Positions 17,523 to 27,034 are shown, counted from the stretch's first letter. The stretch: 64,000 bases of DNA from Candidatus Bathyarchaeia archaeon (GCA_030019335.1 JASEET010000001.1:232236-296235), one strand, 5' to 3'. Notes: a model not told the origin generated them from the letters alone. Translations and numbers: made by a program.

Positions 17523-18761
17523 ATGAATTTGAAACCAATTAGTTTTGTACAGAGGATGTTTCGTGAATACTATATGAGAGATTATTCATTAAGCAGTTCT
17601 CTTTTAATGATTGATAGACGTGAATTCGGTTTTGCTTTGTTTGAAGGTTGGATGCTTCGTCATAAAAGTTTTAAACACAGTGATGAATTGAAGGAGTTTT
17701 TGCAGAGTTCCGCTCCTTCAGATGCTTATTGTTCATGTGCTTATTATGAGAATCCTGAGGCTGATATGGATAAGAAGGGTTGGCTGGGCGCAGATTTGAT
17801 TTTTGACATTGATGCTGATCATGTTCCTACGTCCTGTAAGAAAGTCCATGACACTTGGGTTTGCGGTAGTTGTGGTTTTGGTGGAAAAGGGGGTGTGCCT
17901 GAAAAGTGTCCTGTTTGTGGTAGTGAAAAGTTTAATGTGAAAACGTGGCCTTGCGAGGTTTGTTTGAATTCTGCTAGGGCTGAGACTGTTAAGCTTTTGG
18001 ATATGTTAATGGAAGATTTTGGTTTTTCTAAAAGCGAAGTGTACGTATTTTTTTCTGGGCATCGTGGTTATCATGTTCATGTTGAAGGCGAAGCCGTTAA
18101 GACACTTGATGCTGTTGCACGTAAGGAAATTGTGGATTATATCTCTGGTTTGGGTTTCGACGCCGTTTTTCATGGGGTAAGCAGAAAAAGTTGGAGAAGA
18201 ACACATGTTTTGAGCAGTCCAAGTCTAAATAATCTTGGCTGGAGCAGGCGAATTGCAAAAGGCATATACGATTTTATTCTTAATGCCGAAAAGGAAGACC
18301 TTACAAGTATAGGGCTAAAAAGAAACGTTGTTGAGACTATACTGAAAAATAAGGATACAATTCTTAAAAGTTGGAAGGGTTCCTGGACTTTGGGTGCCGT
18401 TAAGGGCGTGGGTTTTGAGACTTGGCGAAGAATAATACTGTCTTGTGCACAACAGCAGTCAGCCAAAATTGACACGGTTGTTACTACAGACATTCATCGT
18501 TTAATCAGGTTAGCTGATACTTTGCATGGTAAAACTGGCTTAAAAAAAGCTGAGTTTCCAGCTTCAGCGATAGATGATTTTGACCCCTTTAAAAGCGCGG
18601 TAGCATTTAAAAAAGGTGTGGTGACTGTTTTTGTTTCTGATGCGCCGGAGTTTAGGCTTGGTGATGAAGTGTTTGGTCCTTATAAGGAGCGGAAGGTTGA
18701 TTTACCTACCGCTGCGGCTGTGCTGCTTATCTGTAAGGGTAGAGCAGAGGTTGTAGGGTAA
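17523..18761 (+). CDS. priS: DNA primase catalytic subunit PriS
   Basis: PriS is the catalytic subunit of the archaeo-eukaryotic primase. The metal-binding Asp pair is DLIFDIDADHV, and the nucleotide-binding SGHRGYHVHVEG is the family signature (SxxGxHxH). A zinc site is inserted with CGSCG and CPVCGSEKF (residues about 120-140), followed by CEVC. The length of 412 residues is slightly long for the family because of this insert. The ATG at 17523 gives MNLKPISFVQRMF. Its own promoter must lie between the insertion sequence and the gene. Its stop overlaps the GINS51 start (TAATG). Confidence 0.95.
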   Translation: MNLKPISFVQRMFREYYMRDYSLSSSLLMIDRREFGFALFEGWMLRHKSFKHSDELKEFLQSSAPSDAYCSCAYYENPEADMDKKGWLGADLIFDIDADHVPTSCKKVHDTWVCGSCGFGGKGGVPEKCPVCGSEKFNVKTWPCEVCLNSARAETVKLLDMLMEDFGFSKSEVYVFFSGHRGYHVHVEGEAVKTLDAVARKEIVDYISGLGFDAVFHGVSRKSWRRTHVLSSPSLNNLGWSRRIAKGIYDFILNAEKEDLTSIGLKRNVVETILKNKDTILKSWKGSWTLGAVKGVGFETWRRIILSCAQQQSAKIDTVVTTDIHRLIRLADTLHGKTGLKKAEFPASAIDDFDPFKSAVAFKKGVVTVFVSDAPEFRLGDEVFGPYKERKVDLPTAAAVLLICKGRAEVVG

Positions 18762-19306
18762 TGTACAACGAGTTATATGAGGTTTGGAAACGAGAGATTG
18801 AAAGCGTTGAACTTGGAAGGCTTCCTCCCGATTTTTACTTTAGAATCGCTGATTACTTGAAAAAACTCAAGGAAGAAAGCCGAATGCTTGACAAAAGAAC
18901 AGTGAAGGCAAGGCTTCTCAAAAGCGAGATGCAAAATGTTAAGCGTATGCTTCGTGAGTTACTTCGGATGCGTTACAGAAAGCTGGTTAAAAAAGTGGCT
19001 AAAGGTCAAAAGGTTCCACCAGGTTCTTTGTCAATTGAGGAAGAAAAGATCCACATTGGGGTTTTGCCCTTTGCAGAGGCATACCATAATTTCGCTAAAA
19101 ACCTTCTCCGGGGGCATGTGTTGAAAACGGCTGTTGAGCAAGAATACAAAAGAGCTGTCTTACGTTTTTTAAAGGATGTTCCAGCAATCATTGGAGCGGA
19201 CATGGAAACGTATGGATCTTTTAAAGTTGAGGATGTTGCGTCTTTACCTGTTGAGAATGCTAAGATTTTAGTTAAACAGGGTTTGGCTGAAAGGGTTGAA
19301 GTTTAG
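18761..19306 (+). CDS. gins51: DNA replication complex subunit GINS51 (Gins15)
   Basis: Archaeal GINS joins MCM and GAN/RecJ-like protein in the replicative helicase complex. The 181-residue protein has a helical A domain (LPPDFYFRIADYLKKL, then basic helices) followed by the small B domain at the C-terminus: RFLKDVPAIIGADMETYGSF then EDVASLPVENAKILVKQG. The A-B order with the B domain last is characteristic of the GINS51 type. It overlaps priS, and its partner GINS23 is encoded beside MCM at 26349. Confidence 0.9.
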   Translation: MYNELYEVWKREIESVELGRLPPDFYFRIADYLKKLKEESRMLDKRTVKARLLKSEMQNVKRMLRELLRMRYRKLVKKVAKGQKVPPGSLSIEEEKIHIGVLPFAEAYHNFAKNLLRGHVLKTAVEQEYKRAVLRFLKDVPAIIGADMETYGSFKVEDVASLPVENAKILVKQGLAERVEV

Positions 19307-19371
19307 TTGGCTATGCGAAAAAGTATAAGAGTATGTGTGTTTTCTTTATGCAAAGCTGGTCGTGATTAAAA

Positions 19372-19647
19372 GTGAACGTTCCTAAAGAAATTAGGACATA
19401 TTGTCCAAAATGTAAAAAACATCAAATTCATACTGTTTCGCTCTACAAGGCTGGAAAGCGGAGAGCTTTGGCTAAAGGCGAGCGCCACCATAAACGAGAA
19501 AAGAAAGGCTATGGCGGACAGAAGTATCCTCTCCAAAAAGAATTTGCAAAGACAACAAAAAAGCAAACTTTAAAGTTAAAGTGTAAGGTCTGCGGTTACA
19601 CAAGACATAAAGACGGTATACGATTAAGGAAATTGGTCATTGCATAG
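19372..19647 (+). CDS. rpl44e: Large ribosomal subunit protein eL42 (L44e)
   Basis: A 91-residue zinc-binding ribosomal protein with the L44e pattern: [19 protein letters not shown] near the N-terminus, the [12 protein letters not shown] loop that reaches the E site, and [15 protein letters not shown] near the end. It starts with GTG at 19372. Followed 17 bases later by rps27e; the rpl44e-rps27e-aif2a-nop10 order is a conserved archaeal gene string. Confidence 0.96.
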   Translation: MNVPKEIRTYCPKCKKHQIHTVSLYKAGKRRALAKGERHHKREKKGYGGQKYPLQKEFAKTTKKQTLKLKCKVCGYTRHKDGIRLRKLVIA

Positions 19648-19664
19648 AACTGGAGGTTAATGGT

Positions 19665-19862
19665 ATGGCTGAATGGGAGAAACTCCTTCCAAGACCGAGA
19701 AGCAGCTTCCTCAGAGTAAAATGTCTAAAATGCGGCAACGAGCAAATAGTTTTCAGCCACGCTGTAAACAAGGTTAATTGCAACGTTTGCGGAGCCGAAC
19801 TTGCAGAACCCTCGGGTGGAAAAGCAATAATTAAAGGCGAAATAGTCACAGTTTTTGAATAG
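19665..19862 (+). CDS. rps27e: Small ribosomal subunit protein eS27 (S27e)
   Basis: A 65-residue zinc-ribbon ribosomal protein. [19 protein letters not shown] and [16 protein letters not shown] carry the four zinc cysteines and the family glycine-rich stretch. An aactggaggt Shine-Dalgarno precedes the ATG. Located between L44e and aIF2-alpha. Confidence 0.96.
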   Translation: MAEWEKLLPRPRSSFLRVKCLKCGNEQIVFSHAVNKVNCNVCGAELAEPSGGKAIIKGEIVTVFE

Positions 19863-19864
19863 GG

Positions 19865-20665
19865 ATGAATGCTGTAATGGCATTTAGAAAACAAGAATGG
19901 CCAGAAGTAGGCGACTTAGTAATAGCCACAGTGGAGAATGTTATGGACTATGGTGCCTATGTGAAACTAGATGAGTATGATAAAAAGGGGTTACTACATA
20001 TTTCTGAAATATCTTCTTCTTGGATTCGAAACATCCGTAACTTTGTCCGCGAAGGACAAAAGGTTGTTTTGAAAGTTTTGCAGATAGACACAGAAAAGGG
20101 ACACATAGATTTGTCCCTTAGAAGGGTTACTAAAAGGGAAAAGATAGAGAAGATCATGTCTTGGAAAAGGGAGAGAAAGGCTGAAGCTTTACTCCGCAGT
20201 GTAGCTGAAAAAACTGGTTTGCCGCTTGAGGAGGTTCATGAAAAAGCTGGAGCCTTAATCGAAAAGGAGTATGGACTGTATGCAGGCTTCGAGAAAGCTG
20301 TAAAGGAAGGGGTGGAAGTTTTAACGAAAATAGGCGTGCCGGATGAGCTTGCAGCTGCTCTTGCTGAAGTTGCGAAAGAGCGAATACATGTGCCCATGGT
20401 TAAGGTGAATGGCATAGTTGAACTTCGCTGTATGAAGCCTAACGGAGTAAAAATCATTAAAGAGGCTTTCTTGAAGGCTAAAAAGGCTGAGAAATCTCGA
20501 GATGCGAAACTCCATTTTTACGTTGTTGCTGCACCGAAATACCGCATCGAGGTTTTGGCAGAAAACTATAAGCATGCAGAAGCTGTTTTACAGAGAGTTG
20601 CTGAAAACGTTGTTTCAAGTGTTATTAAAGCTGGCGGACAAGGAGTTTTTAGAAGGGAAAAGTAA
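19865..20665 (+). CDS. eif2a: Translation initiation factor aIF2 alpha subunit
   Basis: aIF2-alpha is part of the heterotrimer that brings initiator tRNA to the ribosome. The 266-residue protein has an N-terminal S1 domain (VGDLVIATVENVMDYGAYVKL, LLHISEISSSWIRN), a helical middle domain and the alpha/beta C-terminal domain (DAKLHFYVVAAPKYRI). The Ser in SEISSSW lies where eukaryotic eIF2-alpha is phosphorylated. An ATG at 19877 (MAFRKQEWPE) is an equally plausible start. Its stop overlaps the nop10 ATG. Confidence 0.95.
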   Translation: MNAVMAFRKQEWPEVGDLVIATVENVMDYGAYVKLDEYDKKGLLHISEISSSWIRNIRNFVREGQKVVLKVLQIDTEKGHIDLSLRRVTKREKIEKIMSWKRERKAEALLRSVAEKTGLPLEEVHEKAGALIEKEYGLYAGFEKAVKEGVEVLTKIGVPDELAAALAEVAKERIHVPMVKVNGIVELRCMKPNGVKIIKEAFLKAKKAEKSRDAKLHFYVVAAPKYRIEVLAENYKHAEAVLQRVAENVVSSVIKAGGQGVFRREK

Positions 20666-20832
20666 TGGTTTGGCTTATGAGAAAATGTGAAAGATGTGGA
20701 AAGTACACGCTAAAAACGGATAATTGTCCATATTGCGGTGGAAAGGTTCGGGTGCCACATCCGCCTAAATTTTCGCCTGATGACAAATACCTCAAATATA
20801 GAATGGCTTTAAAGAGGAGGCTCAACCAGTGA
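20665..20832 (+). CDS. nop10: H/ACA RNP component Nop10
   Basis: A 55-residue protein. The sequence begins MVWLMRKCERCGKYTL and continues with CPYCGGKVRVPHPPKFSP and DDKYLKYR, the zinc ribbon and extended tail of Nop10. Nop10 binds Cbf5 in H/ACA guide RNPs for rRNA pseudouridylation; cbf5 is at 59767. Start and stop overlap both neighbours (TAATG with aIF2-alpha, GTGA with PAC2), so translation is coupled. An in-frame ATG at 20677 is an alternative start. Confidence 0.93.
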   Translation: MVWLMRKCERCGKYTLKTDNCPYCGGKVRVPHPPKFSPDDKYLKYRMALKRRLNQ

Positions 20833-21602
20833 AGGAAACATTCATTAAGAAGCTTGCAAAGGTTGAGCTGAAAAACCCAATTTTAATCGAAGGGCTTCCA
20901 GGTTTGGGGCTTGTAGGAAGGATTGCTACACGATATTTGATTAAACAGTTGAAGGCTGAAAGATTTGCTTATCTTTACTCTCCTCACTTTCCATATTTCG
21001 TGCTTGTGAGTAAGAAGGGAAGTGTTAGGCTTCTTCGCGGAACCTTTTATTTCTGGAAAAATCAGTATGGAGAAAACGACTTCATACTTTTCACAGGTGA
21101 TAGTCAAGCGCAAACAATTGAAGGGCAATATGAAATCTCTGATTGCATACTGGGTTTCGCCAAACAACATGATGTGAAAATGATTGTTACGGTAGGCGGT
21201 TACCGAATGGAAGTGAAGGATAAGCCTAAAGTTATCGCAGCAGCCACCAATCCGGAACTTTTAAACAAAGCCTTACAGGCTAATGCCATAGTGAGTTCCA
21301 TGGGAAGCCCTATTGTTGGCACTGCTGGCTTAATTTTGGGTTTAGCTCACTTTAAGAAAATTGATGCTCTTTGTCTTTTGGGTGAGACAAGAGGATATTT
21401 ACCTGATCCAATGGCTGCTAAAAGCGTTTTAGAGGTGTTGCAAACGATGCTCGGTTTTAATGTGGATTTAGCTGGTTTAGATGAGGAAATCGCTAAAGCA
21501 GAGAAAATGGTTAAACGTTTACAGAAAATTGAGGAAAAAAGAGCGTTGCAAGCTGAAGAAATAAGGAAAGAGGAAGGTAAGAAAGTCACGTATATCTCAT
21601 AG
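20829..21602 (+). CDS. PAC2 family proteasome assembly chaperone-like protein
   Basis: The 257-residue protein matches the archaeal PAC2 family: NPILIEGLPGLGLVGRIATRYL, the middle VGGYRMEVKDKPKV, MGSPIVGTAGLILGLA, and CLLGETRGYLPDPMAAKSVLEVL. A charged coiled-coil tail ends the protein. Eukaryotic PAC2 assists 20S alpha-ring assembly; archaeal members are assumed to act similarly, though this is little tested. The GTG start overlaps the nop10 stop, and the gene closes the rpl44e-nop10 string. Confidence 0.88.
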   Translation: MKETFIKKLAKVELKNPILIEGLPGLGLVGRIATRYLIKQLKAERFAYLYSPHFPYFVLVSKKGSVRLLRGTFYFWKNQYGENDFILFTGDSQAQTIEGQYEISDCILGFAKQHDVKMIVTVGGYRMEVKDKPKVIAAATNPELLNKALQANAIVSSMGSPIVGTAGLILGLAHFKKIDALCLLGETRGYLPDPMAAKSVLEVLQTMLGFNVDLAGLDEEIAKAEKMVKRLQKIEEKRALQAEEIRKEEGKKVTYIS

Positions 21603-21609
21603 AAAGGGG

Positions 21610-22701
21610 CTAAAAGGCCAATTCTTTCTTAATTGTTCTAACAATTTTCTCTGCGGCATTTCCATCTCCATAGGGGGATTTCGCCGGTAATTCCTTTCGC
21701 TGTTTTAATGTCCTTTCCATGGCTTCGAGTATCTTTTGCTTTTCTATTCCGACAACTTTGGCGAATCCTGCTTTGACGGCTTCCGGTCTCTCTGTCGAAA
21801 GCCGAATAACTAAAACGGGTTTTCTTATGCATGGTGCTGTTGCTTCCTCCTGTATGCCGCCTGAATCCGTCGCTATCATTTCACACTTTTTCATTAAAAC
21901 TAAAAAGTCGAGATAGCCAAGCGGTGGCAGAATCTGTATATTTTTTGATTTTTTAATTTTGGCATAGATTCTGTTTTGCCTAAGCCTCTTTTTTGTTCGT
22001 GGATGCATGGGATAAACAACCGGTATAGGAGCTTCAGCAAAGGCTTCCATGAAATTTTTAAGAACTGCCAAGTCATCTACGTTTTCTGCTCTGTGGGCAG
22101 TTGCCAGGGCAAAGTTTTCAAAATGAACAGCTTCCAGTATTTTGGATTTCTTTTCAGCTATCGGCAAGTGCTGGATTACGGCGTCTATGACCGTATTTCC
22201 CGTTATGCAGATTTTCCCCCAAACACCCTCCCTTTTCAAGTTGTTCTCAGCGTTTTTTGTAGGTGCGAATAGGTCGGTGGATACGTGGTCTGTTAATCGT
22301 CTGTTGTGTTCCTCTGGCATACGTAAATCAAAACTTCTCAACCCAGCTTCCACATGTCCGACTGGTATTCCAAGTTTGACTGCCGCTAGGGCTGTCGCCA
22401 ACACTCCGTTCGTGTCCCCTTCAACTAGAACGAGCGCTGGCGACGTTTTCTTTAACAATCGTTCTATATGAATTATTATGCGTGCTGTTTGTTCTCCTTG
22501 TGAGTATGCCTTAACTTTGTAGCCATAGTCTGGTGGAGAAAGCTCAAGCTCTTCAATGAACTGCTGGGACATGTTATAATCATAGTGTTGACCACAATGG
22601 GTGAAAATCAATGGGATTTTGCTTTTTTGCAAAGCCCTAATAACTGGTGCCATTTTTATAGTTTCTGGACGAGTGCCAACAACAACCATTACTGCTTTCA
22701 T
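21610..22701 (-). CDS. wecB: UDP-N-acetylglucosamine 2-epimerase (non-hydrolysing)
   Basis: WecB interconverts UDP-GlcNAc and UDP-ManNAc. The protein has the family features: VVGTRPETIKMAPVI at the N-terminus, FTHCGQHYDYNMSQQF, VEGDTNGVLA, HVEAGLRSFDLRMPEE, and the C-terminal ATDSGGIQEEA. All are consistent with an active GT-B fold epimerase. The ATG at 22701 (MKAVMVV) starts the conserved strand; an ATG seven codons upstream is possible. Its product could feed the dehydrogenase-like protein at 45312, or the glycan island at 7.9-15 kb. Confidence 0.93.
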   Translation of the reverse strand: MKAVMVVVGTRPETIKMAPVIRALQKSKIPLIFTHCGQHYDYNMSQQFIEELELSPPDYGYKVKAYSQGEQTARIIIHIERLLKKTSPALVLVEGDTNGVLATALAAVKLGIPVGHVEAGLRSFDLRMPEEHNRRLTDHVSTDLFAPTKNAENNLKREGVWGKICITGNTVIDAVIQHLPIAEKKSKILEAVHFENFALATAHRAENVDDLAVLKNFMEAFAEAPIPVVYPMHPRTKKRLRQNRIYAKIKKSKNIQILPPLGYLDFLVLMKKCEMIATDSGGIQEEATAPCIRKPVLVIRLSTERPEAVKAGFAKVVGIEKQKILEAMERTLKQRKELPAKSPYGDGNAAEKIVRTIKKELAF

Positions 22702-22743
22702 CGTGTATCCACTATTCACCATCTAAAATTTTTCAGCGAAGCA

Positions 22744-25700
22744 TTACGTCTTCTTTAAGTAGCCTTCCCTAGGAGAGTAAATTGTTCCTTCACGCAACAG
22801 TTGTCCGATGAGGCGTTCTGCTTCGCCTATCGGAATATTATATTTCGTTTCCAGTTCGTTCAGAAGTGCTGGTTTTTCGACTATTCCTGTTTCTTTTTCC
22901 ATTTCCATCAGTGTTGAAATGACTATTTGCAGTTTGTCCCTTAGGCTTTTAGGTTTTCCAGTCATTATAATGTCTATATCTATTTTGTATGAGGATATGT
23001 CTATTCCAACCTCTTCAAGGGACCTCTTCATTATGGCAATGGATGCTTCCGCGTCCTCAGCTAAAACCTCTTTTCTGAGGGCTGCACGGGCTCTTGCTTC
23101 AGCTATGCGTACAAGGGATTCAAGTTGACGTGCGGTTATAGCGACTGGCGAGCCTTCTGCTTCGCTTGCCGAACGCATTGCTAAATAGAAATCCTTTAGG
23201 CGTTGTAGCGCTTCGTGAGTTAAAACTGGTTTTATTCCTTTAGCATAACTTATGTATTTTCGTAGAAGCTCAAGGGGCATTGGTGGCTCCACGGGACTCA
23301 AACTCTTTCTGTGAATCTCAAGGATGTGTTCTGACATTTTATTGTCTGCTTCTTTATTTGGCACGTCTCTTAGGACGAAAATTATGTCGAATCTCGAAAG
23401 TATGGTTACAGGCAACGAGATGTTTTCAGCTACTGTACGGTGCGGTTCATACCTTCCCAAGGCTGGGTTTGCAGCTGCAAGTATGGCTGTTCTTGCGTTA
23501 AGTGTCGCAACAATACCGCCTTTCGCAACTGAAACCGTGTTATGAAGAATAAGCCCGTGACTCACAAAATTGTGTGTTGGCTCAACCGTAACATCATAGA
23601 CCCATTGTGTGGCTAAATCACCTGCATTATCCACTTCTTTCACATCGGTTACTCTAAGCCATCGAACCTCACTCTCAAGCGTTCGTCGCACATCCCTTAT
23701 TTGCTTTTCAGCGTCAGCTAGAGCACTCTCAGCAGCTTGAAGAAGCTTTTCCAGCATCGTTTTTCGACGGAGGAAGTTGTATCCTCCATTTTCCACATAA
23801 CAAATTGTGCTTCGCGTTTCTCCAATCACTTTTGCAGCTTTATTTTGCGACCAGCCAAGCGCCTTGCGAAGACACCTAATCTCATTAGCAGCATTCAAAG
23901 CCTTCTTCAAATAAGATAATCTATTCTCTAGCTTGTCAAGTGTCTTACTTGCGACCTCCTTGGTTATGCCACATCCTTGTCTAAGATGTTCATGGAAGTA
24001 CCCATCGTATGGAAGGCCTAGCAATTTATGAATATGAATTAGCACATGGGCGAAATCAGTCGGCAAAACATTGTGATGGTGTAACGCGCCCATGCTTCTT
24101 TCAGCCAGTTTCCGGATTCTATGGTATCTTGGATCATCTGTGCATATTATTTTCTTAAAGAATGTTGGAAGGCTGTCGCCCGCTATGTAAACTTTGTACG
24201 AGTTGTTGGATCGATCGACGACTATTCTTGAATGTAATCCCAGCGTAAGTAGTAAATCCTGGTAATCTTCAGCCAGCCCCTTGGAAATGGTTCTGAAGCA
24301 AACAGTTTCTGATTCTAAACTTCCGTCCCCTTTAAAGCATGTTCTCAGGAAATTTGAAACTACATTGTTTTCAGCGGCTAATACACTTGGAGGGACACGT
24401 TTTTCCGAAGCGGTCTTCATTATTGATGGAAAGTTCGTGTTCAAAAATCGATAAAGAGCTGCTGAAACATAGCGTTGTGTTCTTTTAACTTCGGAGTAAT
24501 TAATGGGTTGTATCGAGAACATTTCATTCATTAACGCATTCATTTCTTTGATGTATAATGGATTTGTATTTGAGAATCCGACTTCAGCTGATGATCCTTT
24601 GCATGAGTAGCCTTCGCTGATAAGATAGCCCAGTATTCCTCCCATTCCTTCATTTAGCACGGGGGGTGCCCTTATGACCTTTTCGTTCCAATGAAGTTTG
24701 CATGGTGGTTCAATTATTTTGTTGCTGTGGTCTAGTTCAAGCCTGTCAACAGCTGGAACAAAATCTTTAACACTCACATTCTCGGCGGCCAGCAGAGTAA
24801 TTTTTCCCTTCCTGAAAACGAATATTGGGTGCTCCGAGGTCACTAGAATTTCTCGACCGTTAGAATACCTTATTTTTATGAATTTATCCGGAGCCTTATG
24901 ACGGCTAACTCTGCTTGCAAGAACGTGTTTAAAACTGAGAAAATCGTAAGTAGACTCTAGTCTAATGTTTAGGTCTGTTATAGGTAGGACTTGACAATCG
25001 TTTCCAATAATCATTCGATCTCCATATTTCTCAAAGAGCGAGTCAACAAAGTCGCCGATTAACATCTTCCTTCCGTCAGCAAGCATTATCTCAAAACTCG
25101 GATGATAAGAGTGCTGCTCCATCGCTTCGTGGATTGCAACTCTGTCTTCTGGGCGCATCTTGTCCATTTCGTCAATGCACGCTATTCCTTTATCTGCCAA
25201 TACTAGGGCTCCGGCTTCAAGGCTCATTCCGCCGCCTTTTTCCCGTATGACCGCAGCAGTTAAGCCTGCAGCGGTTGTTCCTCGTCCAGAAGTGTATAAT
25301 CCACGGGGGGCAAGCCTTGCCACGTATTGCAAAAGCTGGGATTTTGCTGTTCCCGGGTCTCCTATTAGAAGGCTGTTCATTTCTCCTCTTATTGTTATGT
25401 CTGGGAGGGTTTTTGGCACGCCGCCGAAGAGAAGGTACATTATTGCTTCTTTCACGTGGTCGTATCCATAGATTGAGGGAGCAATTGAATTTATGATTTT
25501 TCGGTGTATCCATGGGTCTTTTGCGAGTTCAAGAATTTTCTCCTCCTCTTCTGGTGATGGAAGTATTGTTTCTGGTTCTTTACCCAAAACCTCCATTGAG
25601 TTGGCATCTAAATGTAAAATGAATGCGCGGAGTTTACCAACTCTTGGAAGTGTGGGCGCTACTGCACGGACTACTCCAACTATGGAAACGTGGTCTCCCG

Positions 25701-26352
25701 GTCTTGCAACATCAACGATTTCACTTCCTAAGAGTTTAATGTTTAATGTGCGGGGGAGCTGTCCAGGCGGAAGATCTTCTGGTCTTTCTTGGATACGAAG
25801 TTCTTGAGAGTCTATGAATGTAGACTCTTCTTGGACGAAATCGAATGGTCCTTTTGCTCTGCAAGAAGGATTGCTGCATACAAAAGGGGCTCTGAGAAAT
25901 TGACCTGTTTGATTTACAGGTGTTATTTCTCCACATCGTTTGCACCTGAATACTGCTTGCATAACCATGGGGCGGACTGGTGTTGAACGGACAACTATGC
26001 CTTCAACCATGACGAGTTTTCCAATATGGTCTGAGCCCAGTTTCCGCAATGGTGCAGCTTCTAACAGCCGCACAATTCTGACAGTTACTGTTTCTATTTT
26101 TTCAGCATATTCGGGATCTTCTATTTGCAATTGTGCATAAGCCGCGTTGTTGGCGTTTTTCAAATATTCATCGGGATTTTCCAAAAGTTCTTCTGCAAGC
26201 CTTCGGTCGAAAGCCAAGAGGTCTTCAAAATCAACCGTTAGCGAAGTTTTACCTGCCACTGCCATTTGTGAGGTTTTTTGACGGTATTCTTCTATTTTGA
26301 AAAACTCTTGGAAGCGTTCTTGTGGGTCTATGACTTCCAATTCTTCTGTCAT
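22744..26352 (-). CDS. mcm: Replicative helicase MCM, interrupted by an intein
   Basis: The precursor has 1202 residues. Removing a 524-residue intein leaves a 678-residue MCM of normal size. The N-terminal part includes the zinc ribbon (CKRCGEI and CSNPSCRAKGPF). The AAA+ core has Walker A LIGDPGTAKSQLL, Walker B ACIDEMDKM and the arginine-finger SRFDIIF, and a winged-helix C-terminus follows. The intein splits the core after residue 414, between EAMEQH and TVSVAKGGIVATLNAR, the strictly conserved loop just past Walker B. Helicase function therefore requires protein splicing. The start ATGA overlaps the stop of GINS23, so the two partners are co-translated. Confidence 0.96.
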   Translation of the reverse strand: MTEELEVIDPQERFQEFFKIEEYRQKTSQMAVAGKTSLTVDFEDLLAFDRRLAEELLENPDEYLKNANNAAYAQLQIEDPEYAEKIETVTVRIVRLLEAAPLRKLGSDHIGKLVMVEGIVVRSTPVRPMVMQAVFRCKRCGEITPVNQTGQFLRAPFVCSNPSCRAKGPFDFVQEESTFIDSQELRIQERPEDLPPGQLPRTLNIKLLGSEIVDVARPGDHVSIVGVVRAVAPTLPRVGKLRAFILHLDANSMEVLGKEPETILPSPEEEEKILELAKDPWIHRKIINSIAPSIYGYDHVKEAIMYLLFGGVPKTLPDITIRGEMNSLLIGDPGTAKSQLLQYVARLAPRGLYTSGRGTTAAGLTAAVIREKGGGMSLEAGALVLADKGIACIDEMDKMRPEDRVAIHEAMEQHSYHPSFEIMLADGRKMLIGDFVDSLFEKYGDRMIIGNDCQVLPITDLNIRLESTYDFLSFKHVLASRVSRHKAPDKFIKIRYSNGREILVTSEHPIFVFRKGKITLLAAENVSVKDFVPAVDRLELDHSNKIIEPPCKLHWNEKVIRAPPVLNEGMGGILGYLISEGYSCKGSSAEVGFSNTNPLYIKEMNALMNEMFSIQPINYSEVKRTQRYVSAALYRFLNTNFPSIMKTASEKRVPPSVLAAENNVVSNFLRTCFKGDGSLESETVCFRTISKGLAEDYQDLLLTLGLHSRIVVDRSNNSYKVYIAGDSLPTFFKKIICTDDPRYHRIRKLAERSMGALHHHNVLPTDFAHVLIHIHKLLGLPYDGYFHEHLRQGCGITKEVASKTLDKLENRLSYLKKALNAANEIRCLRKALGWSQNKAAKVIGETRSTICYVENGGYNFLRRKTMLEKLLQAAESALADAEKQIRDVRRTLESEVRWLRVTDVKEVDNAGDLATQWVYDVTVEPTHNFVSHGLILHNTVSVAKGGIVATLNARTAILAAANPALGRYEPHRTVAENISLPVTILSRFDIIFVLRDVPNKEADNKMSEHILEIHRKSLSPVEPPMPLELLRKYISYAKGIKPVLTHEALQRLKDFYLAMRSASEAEGSPVAITARQLESLVRIAEARARAALRKEVLAEDAEASIAIMKRSLEEVGIDISSYKIDIDIIMTGKPKSLRDKLQIVISTLMEMEKETGIVEKPALLNELETKYNIPIGEAERLIGQLLREGTIYSPREGYLKKT
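23539..25110 (-). mobile_element. MCM intein with LAGLIDADG-type endonuclease and HTH segment
   Basis: Residues 415-938 of the MCM precursor. The first residue is Ser (SYHPSFEIMLADGRK) rather than the usual Cys. Block B is VTSEHPIFVF, block F is YDVTVEPTHNFVSHGLI, and the C-terminus is LHN followed by extein Thr. Two LAGLIDADG-like helices are seen (ILGYLISEGY and LRTCFKGDGSL). A helix-turn-helix of XRE type (ALGWSQNKAAKVIGETRSTI) lies late in the endonuclease region. The insertion is in the MCM loop conserved for target recognition. Confidence 0.93.
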
Positions 26353-26915
26353 TCTTCTCCCTTCTCAAATTCTAATATTTGTGTTCGCCATTCATTGATA
26401 AGCTTGTAGAGCCTTTTGTAAAGAAACCTCTCCTCGCTTGTAAAATTTTTTAGAATTTGCTCTGTTTGGGCTGGAGCTGAGGCGAGTGAAACGATTTTTT
26501 TCAATCTTGAATTTATAATATCTCGTGTTAAATGTCTAACTTTTTCGTATTCCCGCATTTTCTCGGGTTTTTTAATTATTTCTTCCTTTAATTCTGCGAG
26601 GTATCTGCGGAGTTTTGGATAGAAATTCTCCGGCAGCTTGGATATTTGCCCAGCCGTTTGCACTCTTTCTGTCCATTGTATCTTATAAAGTTTTGCGGCG
26701 TCTAAACGTTCATCTTCTCGAAAACGGGCTATTCCAGCCTTAACTAGCTCTTGGGCTATCCAAAATTGAATTTCATACTCGTTTCCTTCGTCAAAAGGAC
26801 CTACATTTAATCCAGCAAGCTTAATTTCGGGGCAGTTTCTGTTTGCAATAATTTTTGTAGGTGTATGTTCAAAAATGAAATCTAAATCTCTAATGTTCAT
26901 TATTGTTTTTGGCAT
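26349..26915 (-). CDS. gins23: DNA replication complex subunit GINS23
   Basis: The 188-residue protein has the B domain first, the mark of GINS23: a beta region with IKLAGLNVGPFDEGNEYEIQFWIAQEL, then the helical A domain (LPENFYPKLRRYLAEL and basic helices ending NEWRTQILEFEKGEE). It overlaps mcm by four bases (ATGA). Pairing of gins23 with mcm is a common archaeal arrangement. The ATG at 26900 (MNIRDLDF) is an alternative start. TATA-like tttttaaac lies about 65 bases upstream. Confidence 0.88.
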   Translation of the reverse strand: MPKTIMNIRDLDFIFEHTPTKIIANRNCPEIKLAGLNVGPFDEGNEYEIQFWIAQELVKAGIARFREDERLDAAKLYKIQWTERVQTAGQISKLPENFYPKLRRYLAELKEEIIKKPEKMREYEKVRHLTRDIINSRLKKIVSLASAPAQTEQILKNFTSEERFLYKRLYKLINEWRTQILEFEKGEE

Positions 26916-27034
26916 CCTTTCGCCCCTTCTTCTCAGGACTTTTAGTGTCTGACATAGAGTGAATATAAGGGCAGCAGTTTAAAAACTTAGATTAAAGAGT
27001 TTAAGAAAATGTGAAATGTTGACGCTAAAATGTT

